Source: Acidimicrobiia bacterium (GTDB lineage Bacteria > Actinomycetota > Acidimicrobiia > Spongiisociales > ZC4RG35). From it: DNA of 64,000 nt. The stretch is taken from positions 248,001-312,000 of the forward strand of contig JANQOU010000006.1 of the NCBI GenBank assembly GCA_028285585.1, read 5' to 3'. The stretch's first letter is position 1; every line of letters starts with the position of its first letter. The translations under genes were made by a program, and so were the position numbers. The notes beneath the pieces were generated by a model, which had not been told where the DNA came from, searched no databases, and saw only the letters and a list, made by a program, of their open reading frames with translations. Below are positions 18,595-26,174 of this stretch, piece after piece.

Positions 18595-19200
18595 ATGTCG
18601 GAGTTGTCCCGAGCCACTGTCTCGCGTCTGCCCCGCTACCTGCGCCTGATCGAAGACTCTGCCGACTCGCGCACCGTCAGCTCCGAGGCTTTGGCGGCAG
18701 CAGCAGGGGTCAACGCGGCCAACGTGCGCAGAGACCTGTCTGACCTCGGGTTCCAGGGCACTCGCGGGGTCGGCTACTCGGCACCTGCCTTGCGCGACCG
18801 CATTCGCCGCGAGTTGGGCATCGAACGCAGGCGCAAGGTGGCCATCATCGGTGCCGGCAATCTGGGAACGGCCCTGGCGAGATACTCGGGCTTGAGCAAG
18901 CGCGGCTTCGACGTCGTCGCTATCTATGACGTGGACGCCGGACGAATCGGCCAGCTGATCGGTGACGTCAAGATCCAAGACTTGGAGGAGATGCCGTCCG
19001 ACTGCTCGTTCGGGTGCTTCGACATGGCCATCCTGGCGGTGCCGGCAAGCTCGGCACAGCCGGTGACGGACGACTTGGTGGCGGCAGGAATCGCCTCCAT
19101 CCTCAACTTCGCCCCGATACGTGTGACCGTGCCCGACACGGTGGCCGTCCGGCAAGTCGACTTGTCGACCGAGCTCCAGATCCTCAGCTACTACGGCTAA
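18595..19200 (+). CDS. rex: Redox-sensing transcriptional repressor Rex
   Basis: 201 residues, normal Rex length. An N-terminal winged helix (residues 1-80; VNAANVRRDLSDLGFQGTRGVGY is the recognition region) is followed by a Rossmann domain with IIGAGNLGTALA for NADH binding. Rex dimers leave DNA when the NADH/NAD+ ratio rises, so they derepress respiratory genes. The Rex-like operator at 10274-10291 in front of nuoE is the obvious target in this window. A -10 TAACGT (18582-18587) ends 7 bases before the ATG, suggesting a leaderless mRNA. The stop is followed within 8 bases by a mobile unit. Confidence 0.96.
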   Translation: MSELSRATVSRLPRYLRLIEDSADSRTVSSEALAAAAGVNAANVRRDLSDLGFQGTRGVGYSAPALRDRIRRELGIERRRKVAIIGAGNLGTALARYSGLSKRGFDVVAIYDVDAGRIGQLIGDVKIQDLEEMPSDCSFGCFDMAILAVPASSAQPVTDDLVAAGIASILNFAPIRVTVPDTVAVRQVDLSTELQILSYYG

Positions 19201-19208
19201 CGGCCTCG

Positions 19209-19250
19209 TTGCTATAGCAACTGGTCGCGCTGAGCGACACGCTGTGCACG
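19209..19250 (+). repeat. Left terminal inverted repeat of the DUF559 unit
   Basis: 42 bases: the 12-bp palindrome TTGCTATAGCAA (19209-19220), then a hairpin-prone stretch containing GTCGCGCTGAGCGAC, ending GCTGTGCACG. Matches the right repeat at 41 of 42 positions. Confidence 0.9.
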
Positions 19251-19299
19251 CGCAATCGACAGTCTTGAATTGCCCTTCGGCACGTTGCATCTTTGGCTC

Positions 19300-20247
19300 A
19301 TGGGTGATTTCAATCTCCTGGATCGTTTCGCAGCAAACCAACACGGGGCTTTCAACCTCTCGCAGATTCGTCAGGCCGGGTTTGACCGGAGCGCCACCTA
19401 TCGGCTGACCGGCAACCGTCGCTGGCTTCAGCTCGACCATCAGGTGTATGCGCTCGCATCGGCACCATCGACGTGGGAGCAACAGATGTGGGCGGCTCTT
19501 CTCAGCCGACCGCAAGCGGTGGTGGGTGGGAGGTCAGCGGCATCTCTGCACAAGCTTCGTGGCTTTGGCAAGTGGAAACCGGAGATCGTCGTCCCCGGCA
19601 GCGGAAACGCTCGATCAGGGATCGCGACCGTGATCAGAGCCGAGCACTTTCACGAACTGGAGACCGTCGACATCGAAGGCTTCGAGACAACCACCGTTGC
19701 CGAAACCCTGGTCACGCTCGCAGGTCGAGTCGGCCCACCGTTCCTGACATCAGTGGCCGAAGACTCGCTTCTCTCCCACAAGCTCGATATGGACTCTCTG
19801 GTCACGCTGATTCAACGTGAAGACGGCAGACGCCGTCGTGGGATCAACGTCTTGAGGCGATTCGTTGAAGAACGATCCGAAAGTGCACCTTCGATCGACG
19901 CCAGCTATCTCGAAGGTCTACTCGAGCACGTGTTGGCTGAGGGTGATCTGCCGGAGTGGATACGCGAGCATCCCTTCACTCTCAGAGGCCAACCCTCTCG
20001 AGTCGATGTCTTCATTCCTGAGTGGAAAGTGGTCGTCGAGGCCGACGGGAGAACGTGGCACGCAAAAGTGGAGGCTTTCGAGACTGACCGGCAACGTGAC
20101 AACGAGCTGGCTTCGCGCGGTATCCAGGTGATTCGATTCTCTTACGGAGATTTGGCCGAGCGACCTGCAGCCTGCCTACGCATCATCACCGAAACTGGGC
20201 GAGTCCGCCGTGCACAGCGTGTCGCTGAGCGCGACCAGTTGCTATAG
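19300..20247 (+). CDS. AbiEi-type N-terminal domain plus DUF559 (Vsr-like) endonuclease domain
   Basis: About 315 residues from ATG 19300 (MGDFNLLDRFAANQHGAFNL); a TTG at 19270 would add ten. The N-terminus (about 1-60) looks like the winged-helix of type IV AbiEi antitoxins. The last 110 residues are a PD-(D/E)XK-like DUF559 domain: RVDVFIPEWKVVVEADG, TWH and DRQRDNELASRG with IQVIRFSYGDL are its hallmarks. Such proteins are common as lone genes in actinobacteria and have no assigned role. Here the C-terminus is encoded by the terminal repeat. Inference: a nicking or cutting enzyme for spread of its own unit; a defence role is the alternative. Confidence 0.8.
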   Translation: MGDFNLLDRFAANQHGAFNLSQIRQAGFDRSATYRLTGNRRWLQLDHQVYALASAPSTWEQQMWAALLSRPQAVVGGRSAASLHKLRGFGKWKPEIVVPGSGNARSGIATVIRAEHFHELETVDIEGFETTTVAETLVTLAGRVGPPFLTSVAEDSLLSHKLDMDSLVTLIQREDGRRRRGINVLRRFVEERSESAPSIDASYLEGLLEHVLAEGDLPEWIREHPFTLRGQPSRVDVFIPEWKVVVEADGRTWHAKVEAFETDRQRDNELASRGIQVIRFSYGDLAERPAACLRIITETGRVRRAQRVAERDQLL

Positions 20248-20250
20248 CAA
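20209..20250 (-). repeat. Right terminal inverted repeat of the DUF559 unit
   Basis: Inverted copy of the left repeat, ending in TTGCTATAGCAA (20239-20250). It encodes the last 13 codons of the nuclease and its TAG stop (20245-20247) lies within the palindrome. Confidence 0.9.
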
Positions 20251-20258
20251 GAGGGCCG

Positions 20259-20618
20259 TTACGTGGCTTCTTGGGCTTCTTCGTATTGGTGGAGGGCGAC
20301 CAGGAACACCAGGAAGAGGACCGTGCTCACCAACAGGTAGGTGATGGGGATGATCCTTATCTCCAGGGCGTTGAGTCCCTCGATGTTGTCTGGCTTGGGA
20401 CCGCGCGGGGCGTAGATGACGAACAGCAGAGAAGTGATCGCCAGCCAGCCGAAAGTGGCAGCACCGGTGACCAGGAACCCGAGCCGCTTGCCGAGGTTGG
20501 TGTAGTTGAACAGGTAGATGGACCCGTAGAACAGCGCAACCGACACCGCGGTGAGCAGGATCCCGGTTACGAAGAGGTTTGATGAGAGCAGGCCTCTAAA
20601 AAGCTCACGGAAGAACAT
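20259..20618 (-). CDS. Small membrane protein of the bc-complex operon, function unknown
   Basis: 119 residues with three predicted transmembrane helices (around 14-36, 47-68 and 90-110) and an acidic C-terminus (HQYEEAQEAT). No family recognised. It is the last gene of the minus-strand bc operon, starting 3 bases after the diheme cytochrome c stop, so an accessory or assembly subunit is likely. The stop TAA falls in the sequence that flanks the DUF559 unit. Confidence 0.75.
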   Translation of the reverse strand: MFFRELFRGLLSSNLFVTGILLTAVSVALFYGSIYLFNYTNLGKRLGFLVTGAATFGWLAITSLLFVIYAPRGPKPDNIEGLNALEIRIIPITYLLVSTVLFLVFLVALHQYEEAQEAT

Positions 20619-20621
20619 TGG

Positions 20622-22328
20622 CTAGCCGTCTCCCTTCAAGTTGCCGCTGCGCAGGTACGCAGCCAGAAGCTCGATGTCGTCCTGTGACAGGACCGCCCCG
20701 AATCCGGGCATCCGGCCCGACCCGAAACCGTTGAGCCCGTAAGGAGTCTCTTCCTCTGAGCCCTTGATGATGAAGTCGACCAACAGATCCACCTCTGTCT
20801 CCGGATCGGTTGGTGCGTCACCGAACTGGACAACGGGACGGCCATCCCAGAGAGCTGGGCCGAAGCCACCTGAGCCGACCTCGAGGGTGTAGGGGGTACC
20901 GGCGGGAAAGCTTGCCGTGTGGCATCTGGCGCAGCTGGCGTTGAACAGGGCAACGGCCCTCTCCGCTTCTTCGGTCGAGACACCCATGGATGCAGCTACG
21001 CCTTCGATGTCAATCGTCCACGCCCCCGCCTCCTCAGCCATGAGAAGGAACTCATAACCCGCCTGCTCCTGGGGCCTGATCCGGGTCACGTTCTCCACCG
21101 TCACCGCGGTGTTGATCGACGTTGACTCCCAACCGCCGACGAGCGTGTTGGCCGACTCGAGGTCGGTGACACCGGTCACGGACTCGGCGTTGGTCGGATC
21201 GAACGTGACTATGCCGATTGCACTGGGAACGGTGACCGTGGAAGCCTCGGCCATCTGACCGCTGATCTGGGTCTCCGCCTGATCCGAGAGGCCGTCACCG
21301 TCCGTGTCCGGGTTCTCGTCGGTTATCTCATCACCGGCGATGATCGCTTCGATTGCCGTCAGATTGAAAGTGAGAGCTGGGTCCTTCTCGACCGCCGCCG
21401 TGAGCACGGCGACTGCCTCCTCGGCGAGACCGGCGTCCGCGACTTCAGGATCCAAAGCAATTGGGTCGACCTCGCGATAGAACTCGAACGCAGCCACCGA
21501 CATCTCAGAAAGCTGCTGCTCGGCGATGTCGGAGAGACCGTCGGCGTCGGTGTCGATGCCATCGCCGGCGGAGTCGAGAATCGCACGGCCTGAGGCGGCC
21601 AGCGGCCCGATGAAGTCTGCGTCCTCAGGTGCCTGGTCGATGACGGCCAGCACTTGTGCCTGGTCGATGATGGCCCGCTGCACGGTCGTCTCGCCGTTCT
21701 CCAGCCGCGTCAGCTGCTCGTCGAGCTTGCCGGGCAGACGATCCACCGCCTCCTGCTGACTGATCTGAATCGTGGCCAGGTAATTGACGACGTCTTCTAC
21801 CTGAGCGGCATTCATTGGGCCACCACCGTCGAGGCCCCAGCCCGGCATCGGCGTGTTGCCCCGGCCGAACGTGACCCAGAAGTTGACCTCGTCGGGCGTG
21901 TAGCGATAGAGAATGTCATCAAGAGCAGGTGCTGCCCAGGAGACGGCAACTCCAGACCTGGGCTCAACGAAGGCCGCGGAGCCACCGACACCAAGCGGGC
22001 CGTGGCAGTCGAAGCATCCGAATTCCTCGACCAGGTGCTCGCCACGCTCGATCGAAGCGTGTGAGAACTCCTCGACGAACCCTTCTTGACGATTGGTCTC
22101 ACCGAGGAAGTACAACGGCAGCGAGATGGCGAGGAACGCAGATGCGGCGATGGCTACCTTCTGACCGCTCTCCAGGCGCCGAGTCTCCAGGTGCTGGTCG
22201 TCGACCCCGGGACGGAGGTTGGGCGATATCTCCTCGCCACCGCGGTTGCGCAACGCGGAGACCAACATCAGGCCCAGCCAGACGATGCCGGCGACGACCG
22301 CCAAGACAGTGATGATGTCTGTCGTCAT
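20622..22328 (-). CDS. Membrane-anchored diheme cytochrome c of the bc complex, with calcium-loop motifs
   Basis: 568 residues. An N-terminal helix (about 7-26) and a second near 58-75 anchor it; two c-type heme sites follow, CFDCH near 105 and CARCH near 466, each in its own cytochrome c domain. The roughly 300-residue interval contains two calcium-binding-type loops, DTDADGLSD (about 258) and DTDGDGLSD (about 340), as in thrombospondin type 3 repeats. Role: take electrons from Rieske and pass them to an oxidase. In typical actinobacteria QcrC is a smaller diheme protein without such an insert. Coding sequence sits 3 bases after the Rieske gene. Confidence 0.85.
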   Translation of the reverse strand: MTTDIITVLAVVAGIVWLGLMLVSALRNRGGEEISPNLRPGVDDQHLETRRLESGQKVAIAASAFLAISLPLYFLGETNRQEGFVEEFSHASIERGEHLVEEFGCFDCHGPLGVGGSAAFVEPRSGVAVSWAAPALDDILYRYTPDEVNFWVTFGRGNTPMPGWGLDGGGPMNAAQVEDVVNYLATIQISQQEAVDRLPGKLDEQLTRLENGETTVQRAIIDQAQVLAVIDQAPEDADFIGPLAASGRAILDSAGDGIDTDADGLSDIAEQQLSEMSVAAFEFYREVDPIALDPEVADAGLAEEAVAVLTAAVEKDPALTFNLTAIEAIIAGDEITDENPDTDGDGLSDQAETQISGQMAEASTVTVPSAIGIVTFDPTNAESVTGVTDLESANTLVGGWESTSINTAVTVENVTRIRPQEQAGYEFLLMAEEAGAWTIDIEGVAASMGVSTEEAERAVALFNASCARCHTASFPAGTPYTLEVGSGGFGPALWDGRPVVQFGDAPTDPETEVDLLVDFIIKGSEEETPYGLNGFGSGRMPGFGAVLSQDDIELLAAYLRSGNLKGDG

Positions 22329-22331
22329 CCG

Positions 22332-23189
22332 CTATGCCGCTCCGATGCAGCTCGGGCCTTGGGGATAGTTGACCGAGAGGCTCGGAGCCCGGGGCGTCTC
22401 CAAGACGCTGCCGGTCACGATGATGAACCGGCCATTCCTGACCTCGACCTGGAAACGATCGAGGTTTCGAGGCGCAGGCCCGGCGAAGTACTCGCCGAGA
22501 TAGGAATACTTCGAACCGTGGCACGGGCACTCGAAACCCTGGGAAGGCCCACACCAAGGGACTCGACAACCGAGATGGACACACCGCTGGAAGAGAGCCT
22601 GAAGGCCGGCCGCCTGAACACTCCGGCCTTCGAACTGATCGGACTCGTTCGGCGGAGCGGGAACGACATACGCCTTGGCCTCGGGAACGAACAAAGGCAC
22701 CACCGAGCCGTCCGCTGAGATCACCGAGCCCTGGACATCACCGACGGCACCGGCGTCGACATCGGTGCCGAACCCCCCGCTCAGCTTGGGCCAGAAGAAA
22801 GCCAGGTAGTAGACGCCTTGCATCCCGAGGAAAGCGAAGAAGGTGCCGGCGATGGCCCGGTTGAAGAACTGACGCCTGCTGACACCACCCTCTTCGACGG
22901 TGACCTCGACCACACGCTGAGTCTCGACCACGGCGACGGCGGAGCCAACAGGCTCCAACTCCTCCTCGACTACCTCGGGCTCTTCCTCAACCGGCTCCTC
23001 GGTCACGGTCGGGATCGGCTCGACCCGAACACCCTCCATGGAGCGGTCGGCAGAGAGGGTCTCGGCACTCAGCCCGCTGTCGGCCGGCTTGGCTTTCTCA
23101 CTGCGCCTATAGGCGATGGTGAAGGCGCCGATGGCACCGAGGATGGCGAAGATGGCCACGCCGATCAGAACTGCGTCTGTGAAGCTCAT
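22332..23189 (-). CDS. Rieske iron-sulfur protein of the cytochrome bc complex
   Basis: 285 residues. An N-terminal helix (4-26), an acidic Glu/Val/Pro-rich linker (about 50-95), a second anchor (SRRQFFNRAIAGTFFAFLG, twin-arginine-like), then the Rieske domain with both 2Fe-2S motifs CVHLGC (near 203) and CPCHGS (near 220). The cysteines in CVHLGCRVPWCGP could also form the usual disulfide. It oxidises quinol and hands the electron to cytochrome c. The start ATG 23189 overlaps the subunit IV stop by 4 bases. Confidence 0.94.
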   Translation of the reverse strand: MSFTDAVLIGVAIFAILGAIGAFTIAYRRSEKAKPADSGLSAETLSADRSMEGVRVEPIPTVTEEPVEEEPEVVEEELEPVGSAVAVVETQRVVEVTVEEGGVSRRQFFNRAIAGTFFAFLGMQGVYYLAFFWPKLSGGFGTDVDAGAVGDVQGSVISADGSVVPLFVPEAKAYVVPAPPNESDQFEGRSVQAAGLQALFQRCVHLGCRVPWCGPSQGFECPCHGSKYSYLGEYFAGPAPRNLDRFQVEVRNGRFIIVTGSVLETPRAPSLSVNYPQGPSCIGAA

Positions 23190-24142
23190 TCGAAGTGCAC
23201 CCAGTCCTTTAAGTCGTCAAAGAAGATGCCGTCACGCCACGGATACGCCCAGTTGAACCCCTTGCCGCGGAACAGCACCCCGATGATGGTCAGCGTCGCC
23301 GACCCGGCAAGGAAGATGGAGTAGAGGACGATGGCGAACTTGCGGTCACTGGGTCTCGTCGAAGGGTTCTTGTCCACGTACGGGATCATCATGAAACCGG
23401 CCATCCCGACAATGGTGGGGATGGTCACACCTGCGATCTGCGGGTCGAAGTAGCTGAGCAGCTCCTGGAGGCCGAGGAAGTACCAAGGTGCCTTGGACGG
23501 GTTGGGGGTGGCGTTGAAGTTCGCGGGCTCCAACAGCGGCGAGTGGATGACCACGGCCATGATGACCATGAGGCCGGTTATGAGCAACAGGGCTCCGAAC
23601 TCCTGAAGCATCAGGTGGGGCCAGGTGTTGACCTTGTCGGTGGGCTCGGCCTTGACGTTCTGGATGGCGCGGGCTTTGACGACCGTCAGCAGCCTCTGGG
23701 TGCGAACACCTTCCGGGGTCCCGGTCGGAGGCACTACCGGACGGGTGCTGACCAGCCCTGCCACCTTCCCGTTGCCACCACCGTCGCCGTTGCTCTCCGG
23801 CTCTGGTGGAGCGTCCTCGACCACGGTGGCGACGGCTGCCGGGGTCTCCTCCACTTCCGCCGCAGGAGCCTCCTCGACCACTGGCTCAGACGATGGCTCC
23901 GAATCCGCGGCCACCTCAGCCTCGTCAGCAGCGGGCTCGGGCTCAGAGACGGCCTCTTCGACCTCGGCCTCTGGCGCAGCGACCTCTTCAGGCGCAGCCT
24001 CTTCGGCGTCCGCCGGCGGCTCGACGACAACCGGCGGCCCTTCGCCTTTCATCTCGGCCAACACCTGCTCGACCGGCACCCCCAAAGCCTTCGCTTTGGC
24101 CTCTGCCGATCTCCTCAGGAGACTCTCTGGGATCTCAACCAA
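23186..24142 (-). CDS. Cytochrome b subunit IV-like protein with N-terminal docking-like module
   Basis: C-terminal half of a split cytochrome b (petD-like): LMVIMAVVIHSPLLEPANFN, then SKAPWYFLGLQELLSYF, the conserved quinol-oxidation PEWY-like region. 318 residues, much longer than the usual 160, because of residues 1-32 (a helix module also found in the two cytochromes c of the divergent operon) and an acidic Ala/Pro/Glu-rich linker to about residue 130. I start at TTG 24142 since AAGGAG lies 6 bases upstream; the frame continues into the b6 gene but that part is not protein-like. The start is 10 bases after the b6 stop. Confidence 0.9.
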   Translation of the reverse strand: MVEIPESLLRRSAEAKAKALGVPVEQVLAEMKGEGPPVVVEPPADAEEAAPEEVAAPEAEVEEAVSEPEPAADEAEVAADSEPSSEPVVEEAPAAEVEETPAAVATVVEDAPPEPESNGDGGGNGKVAGLVSTRPVVPPTGTPEGVRTQRLLTVVKARAIQNVKAEPTDKVNTWPHLMLQEFGALLLITGLMVIMAVVIHSPLLEPANFNATPNPSKAPWYFLGLQELLSYFDPQIAGVTIPTIVGMAGFMMIPYVDKNPSTRPSDRKFAIVLYSIFLAGSATLTIIGVLFRGKGFNWAYPWRDGIFFDDLKDWVHFE

Positions 24143-24152
24143 TGAATGCTCC

Positions 24153-24929
24153 TTACAGGGGTCCCGAGATTCCGCCGTCCTTGCGGACACGCCAGAAGTG
24201 GACGGCCATGAATATGACGATGATGAAGGGGAACGCCAGCACGTGGAGCACGTAGAACCGGAGCAGCGTCGCCGCTGACACCTCCACACCGGCGAGAAGT
24301 GCGAACTTCACCTGGTTGCCGATGACCGGCACGAACCCGGCCATGTTGGTGCCGACAGTGACGGCCCACAGCGCCAGCTGATCCCAGGGCAGCAAGTAGC
24401 CGGAGAATGAGAGCAACAGGGTTAGCAGCAACAGGATGACGCCGACCACCCAGTTGAACTCGCGCGGCGGCTTGTAAGCACCGTGATAGAAGACACGGCT
24501 CATGTGGAGGAACACTGAGAGAACCATCAGGTGAGCACCCCAGCGGTGGATGTTCCGCACCAGCGATCCAAAAGCCACATCCGTCGACAACCGCTCGATG
24601 TCTGCGTAGGCCAGTTCGGCGGTAGGGGTGTAGTAGAACATCAGGAAGATGCCTGTGATGGTCAGGACGATGAACAGGAAGAAGCTCAACCCGCCGAGAC
24701 AGAGGGTGTAGCTCAGCTTGACGCCGTGCCTCTTCACCTTCACCGGATGGAGGTGATAGAGCACGTTGTTCATCACCACGTAAGAGCGGTTTCTCGGGCT
24801 GTCCGAGTAACCCTGCTTGAAAGGCGAACCGGGCCTGAGTATCGACTCAGCGAGCTGTGAGTTCCACAGCTTCTCGTTGGTCTCCTTGACCCGCTCCATG
24901 AGCCCGACGCGTCCGTTTCCGTTAGCCAT
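24153..24929 (-). CDS. Cytochrome b6-type subunit (N-terminal cytochrome b)
   Basis: 258 residues with four core helices. Heme-ligand histidines are in [21 protein letters not shown] (two) and [23 protein letters not shown] (two), the b6/bc layout. This is the N-terminal half only; the C-terminal half is the separate gene at 23186-24142, a b6f-like split. Most actinobacteria instead have one fused QcrB. The ATG at 24929 overlaps the ferredoxin stop. Confidence 0.95.
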   Translation of the reverse strand: MANGNGRVGLMERVKETNEKLWNSQLAESILRPGSPFKQGYSDSPRNRSYVVMNNVLYHLHPVKVKRHGVKLSYTLCLGGLSFFLFIVLTITGIFLMFYYTPTAELAYADIERLSTDVAFGSLVRNIHRWGAHLMVLSVFLHMSRVFYHGAYKPPREFNWVVGVILLLLTLLLSFSGYLLPWDQLALWAVTVGTNMAGFVPVIGNQVKFALLAGVEVSAATLLRFYVLHVLAFPFIIVIFMAVHFWRVRKDGGISGPL

Positions 24930-25378
24930 TACCAGCGCATCCCATATGAGTATCCATTCTTGAAGTCTCTTTGGCCCGTGTCTAAATCCCAGGGCCGGCG
25001 ATCGAGGCCCAACTCGGCAGCCTGGTCTGCGAGCGAACCCTCGAACTTACCCAAGGTGATGACGTTTGTCGGGCAACGGTCGATGCACAGGGCACACCTG
25101 GTGCACTCGTCTTCGTCGACGATGAAGAAGCCGAGATTTTGCTGATCTTCGGCCGGGTGATCGACGTTGACGGCGTCGGTGATGGCATCGAGAGACAAGT
25201 AGTGGATGCACTTCCACGGGCAGATGTCGACACACCCCTCGCAGAGGATGCACTCGGACTGATCGATGTGAAGGAACTGCTTGGGACGCAGCTTGTCGGT
25301 GAAGTAGTCACCTTCGACCACAGCAAGCTGGTAGTCGTCCCTGATCGGCGGAGTCTCATCGACAACACCTTTGGGCAT
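24929..25378 (-). CDS. Dicluster 4Fe-4S ferredoxin-like protein of the bc operon
   Basis: 149 residues with two 4Fe-4S motifs: [15 protein letters not shown] near residue 43 and [13 protein letters not shown] near residue 92, separated by about 40 residues. Soluble, no signal peptide, so it should work on the cytoplasmic face of the bc complex. A ferredoxin in a bc operon is unusual and suggests that low-potential electrons enter or leave the b hemes, but this is inference. The ATG overlaps the upstream stop (TGATG), and the stop overlaps the b6 start. Confidence 0.9.
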   Translation of the reverse strand: MPKGVVDETPPIRDDYQLAVVEGDYFTDKLRPKQFLHIDQSECILCEGCVDICPWKCIHYLSLDAITDAVNVDHPAEDQQNLGFFIVDEDECTRCALCIDRCPTNVITLGKFEGSLADQAAELGLDRRPWDLDTGQRDFKNGYSYGMRW

Positions 25379-26058
25379 CAGTCACCCCTCACGAGCGGAC
25401 GACCGTAGGGGGACTTCGGCTGAGCGGGCTCGGCTCCGGCAGGGCGGCCGTCTTTGATCTTCTGCAACTGGATGGCCAGAAGGGGCGCCAACCCGAGCAT
25501 CACTATGTGATAGCCCATCGAGATCGAGTCTTTGATCACGGCGTAGCTGATCTCAACGTCGTTTCCCAGCAAGAGAAACGGCGGGATCACAAAAAAGGTG
25601 TCGTTGCCCCACTCGAGGTCTGTCTGCGCGAAGTTCAGCCACTCCGACGGCACCATCCCGAAGAAGAAGACCAAGGCCACCCAGGCGATCATCGCCGCGG
25701 TTGTCGCTCGTGCCCAGGTCATCTTCTGATTCAGGACCCACAGCATCGATGCCCCGATGAGAGCGAAGGTGGTGGCGCCACCGATGAACAGGTAGGCGGA
25801 GCCTTTCCACCAGGTTCCGCGCGGCCACCAGTTGAGATAGTCGACTGTGTAGGCGACTTCTACGCCACCCACCATCTCCGTTTGTGGGAGCGACGACCAA
25901 TGCAGCCAGATCACGCCGATGACGAGGCCGACCAGCCCACCGACGAGCAGTGAGGAGCCAATCAGCTTTCGCCTTGCGTCGCTCAGTTCTCCAAGCCGAT
26001 ACATCTCTACAAAGTTCTTCCGGGCGCGTCGAGGTAGCTGTTGGTGAGTTTCTACCAC
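25378..26058 (-). CDS. Membrane protein of the bc operon, function unknown
   Basis: About 226 residues from GTG 26058, which has AAGGA 10 bases upstream; a TTG at 26079 would add seven. Predicted helices near 34-54, 84-105, 115-140 and 175-195 (rough). Contains aromatic-rich stretches such as YLNWWPRGTWWKG. No known family recognised. It heads the bc operon and overlaps the ferredoxin gene by one base, so it probably belongs to the complex. Confidence 0.75.
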   Translation of the reverse strand: MVETHQQLPRRARKNFVEMYRLGELSDARRKLIGSSLLVGGLVGLVIGVIWLHWSSLPQTEMVGGVEVAYTVDYLNWWPRGTWWKGSAYLFIGGATTFALIGASMLWVLNQKMTWARATTAAMIAWVALVFFFGMVPSEWLNFAQTDLEWGNDTFFVIPPFLLLGNDVEISYAVIKDSISMGYHIVMLGLAPLLAIQLQKIKDGRPAGAEPAQPKSPYGRPLVRGD

Positions 26059-26174
26059 AAGCGGGGGTTCCTTCGACAAACCACCAACCGACGATTTCCT
26101 TGATAGAGGCCGCGGCGGGATGGACCCTGGAACTCGTTATGCTCCCGCCGTCTCCGTATTGACGAGGAAGCCCG

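Larger units (their letters stand above)
19209..20250 (+). mobile_element. 1,042-bp mobile unit: AbiEi/DUF559 gene between 42-bp inverted repeats
   Basis: The unit is bounded by the palindrome TTGCTATAGCAA at both ends and has 42-bp terminal inverted repeats (19209-19250 and 20209-20250) that differ at a single base. The only gene is the DUF559 nuclease, whose last 13 codons and TAG stop lie inside the right repeat. The unit sits between the convergent ends of rex and the bc operon. The 120-bp element at 3136-3255 has related ends. No transposase of a known type is present, so the nuclease itself, or a helper elsewhere, would have to drive movement; this is inference. Confidence 0.75.

Noticed and set aside
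26041-26174. Second Rex operator near the bc/CcoN-like divergent promoters
   Set aside because: TTGGTGAG...ACCACAA looks similar at first, but half-sites do not align with the operator spacing.
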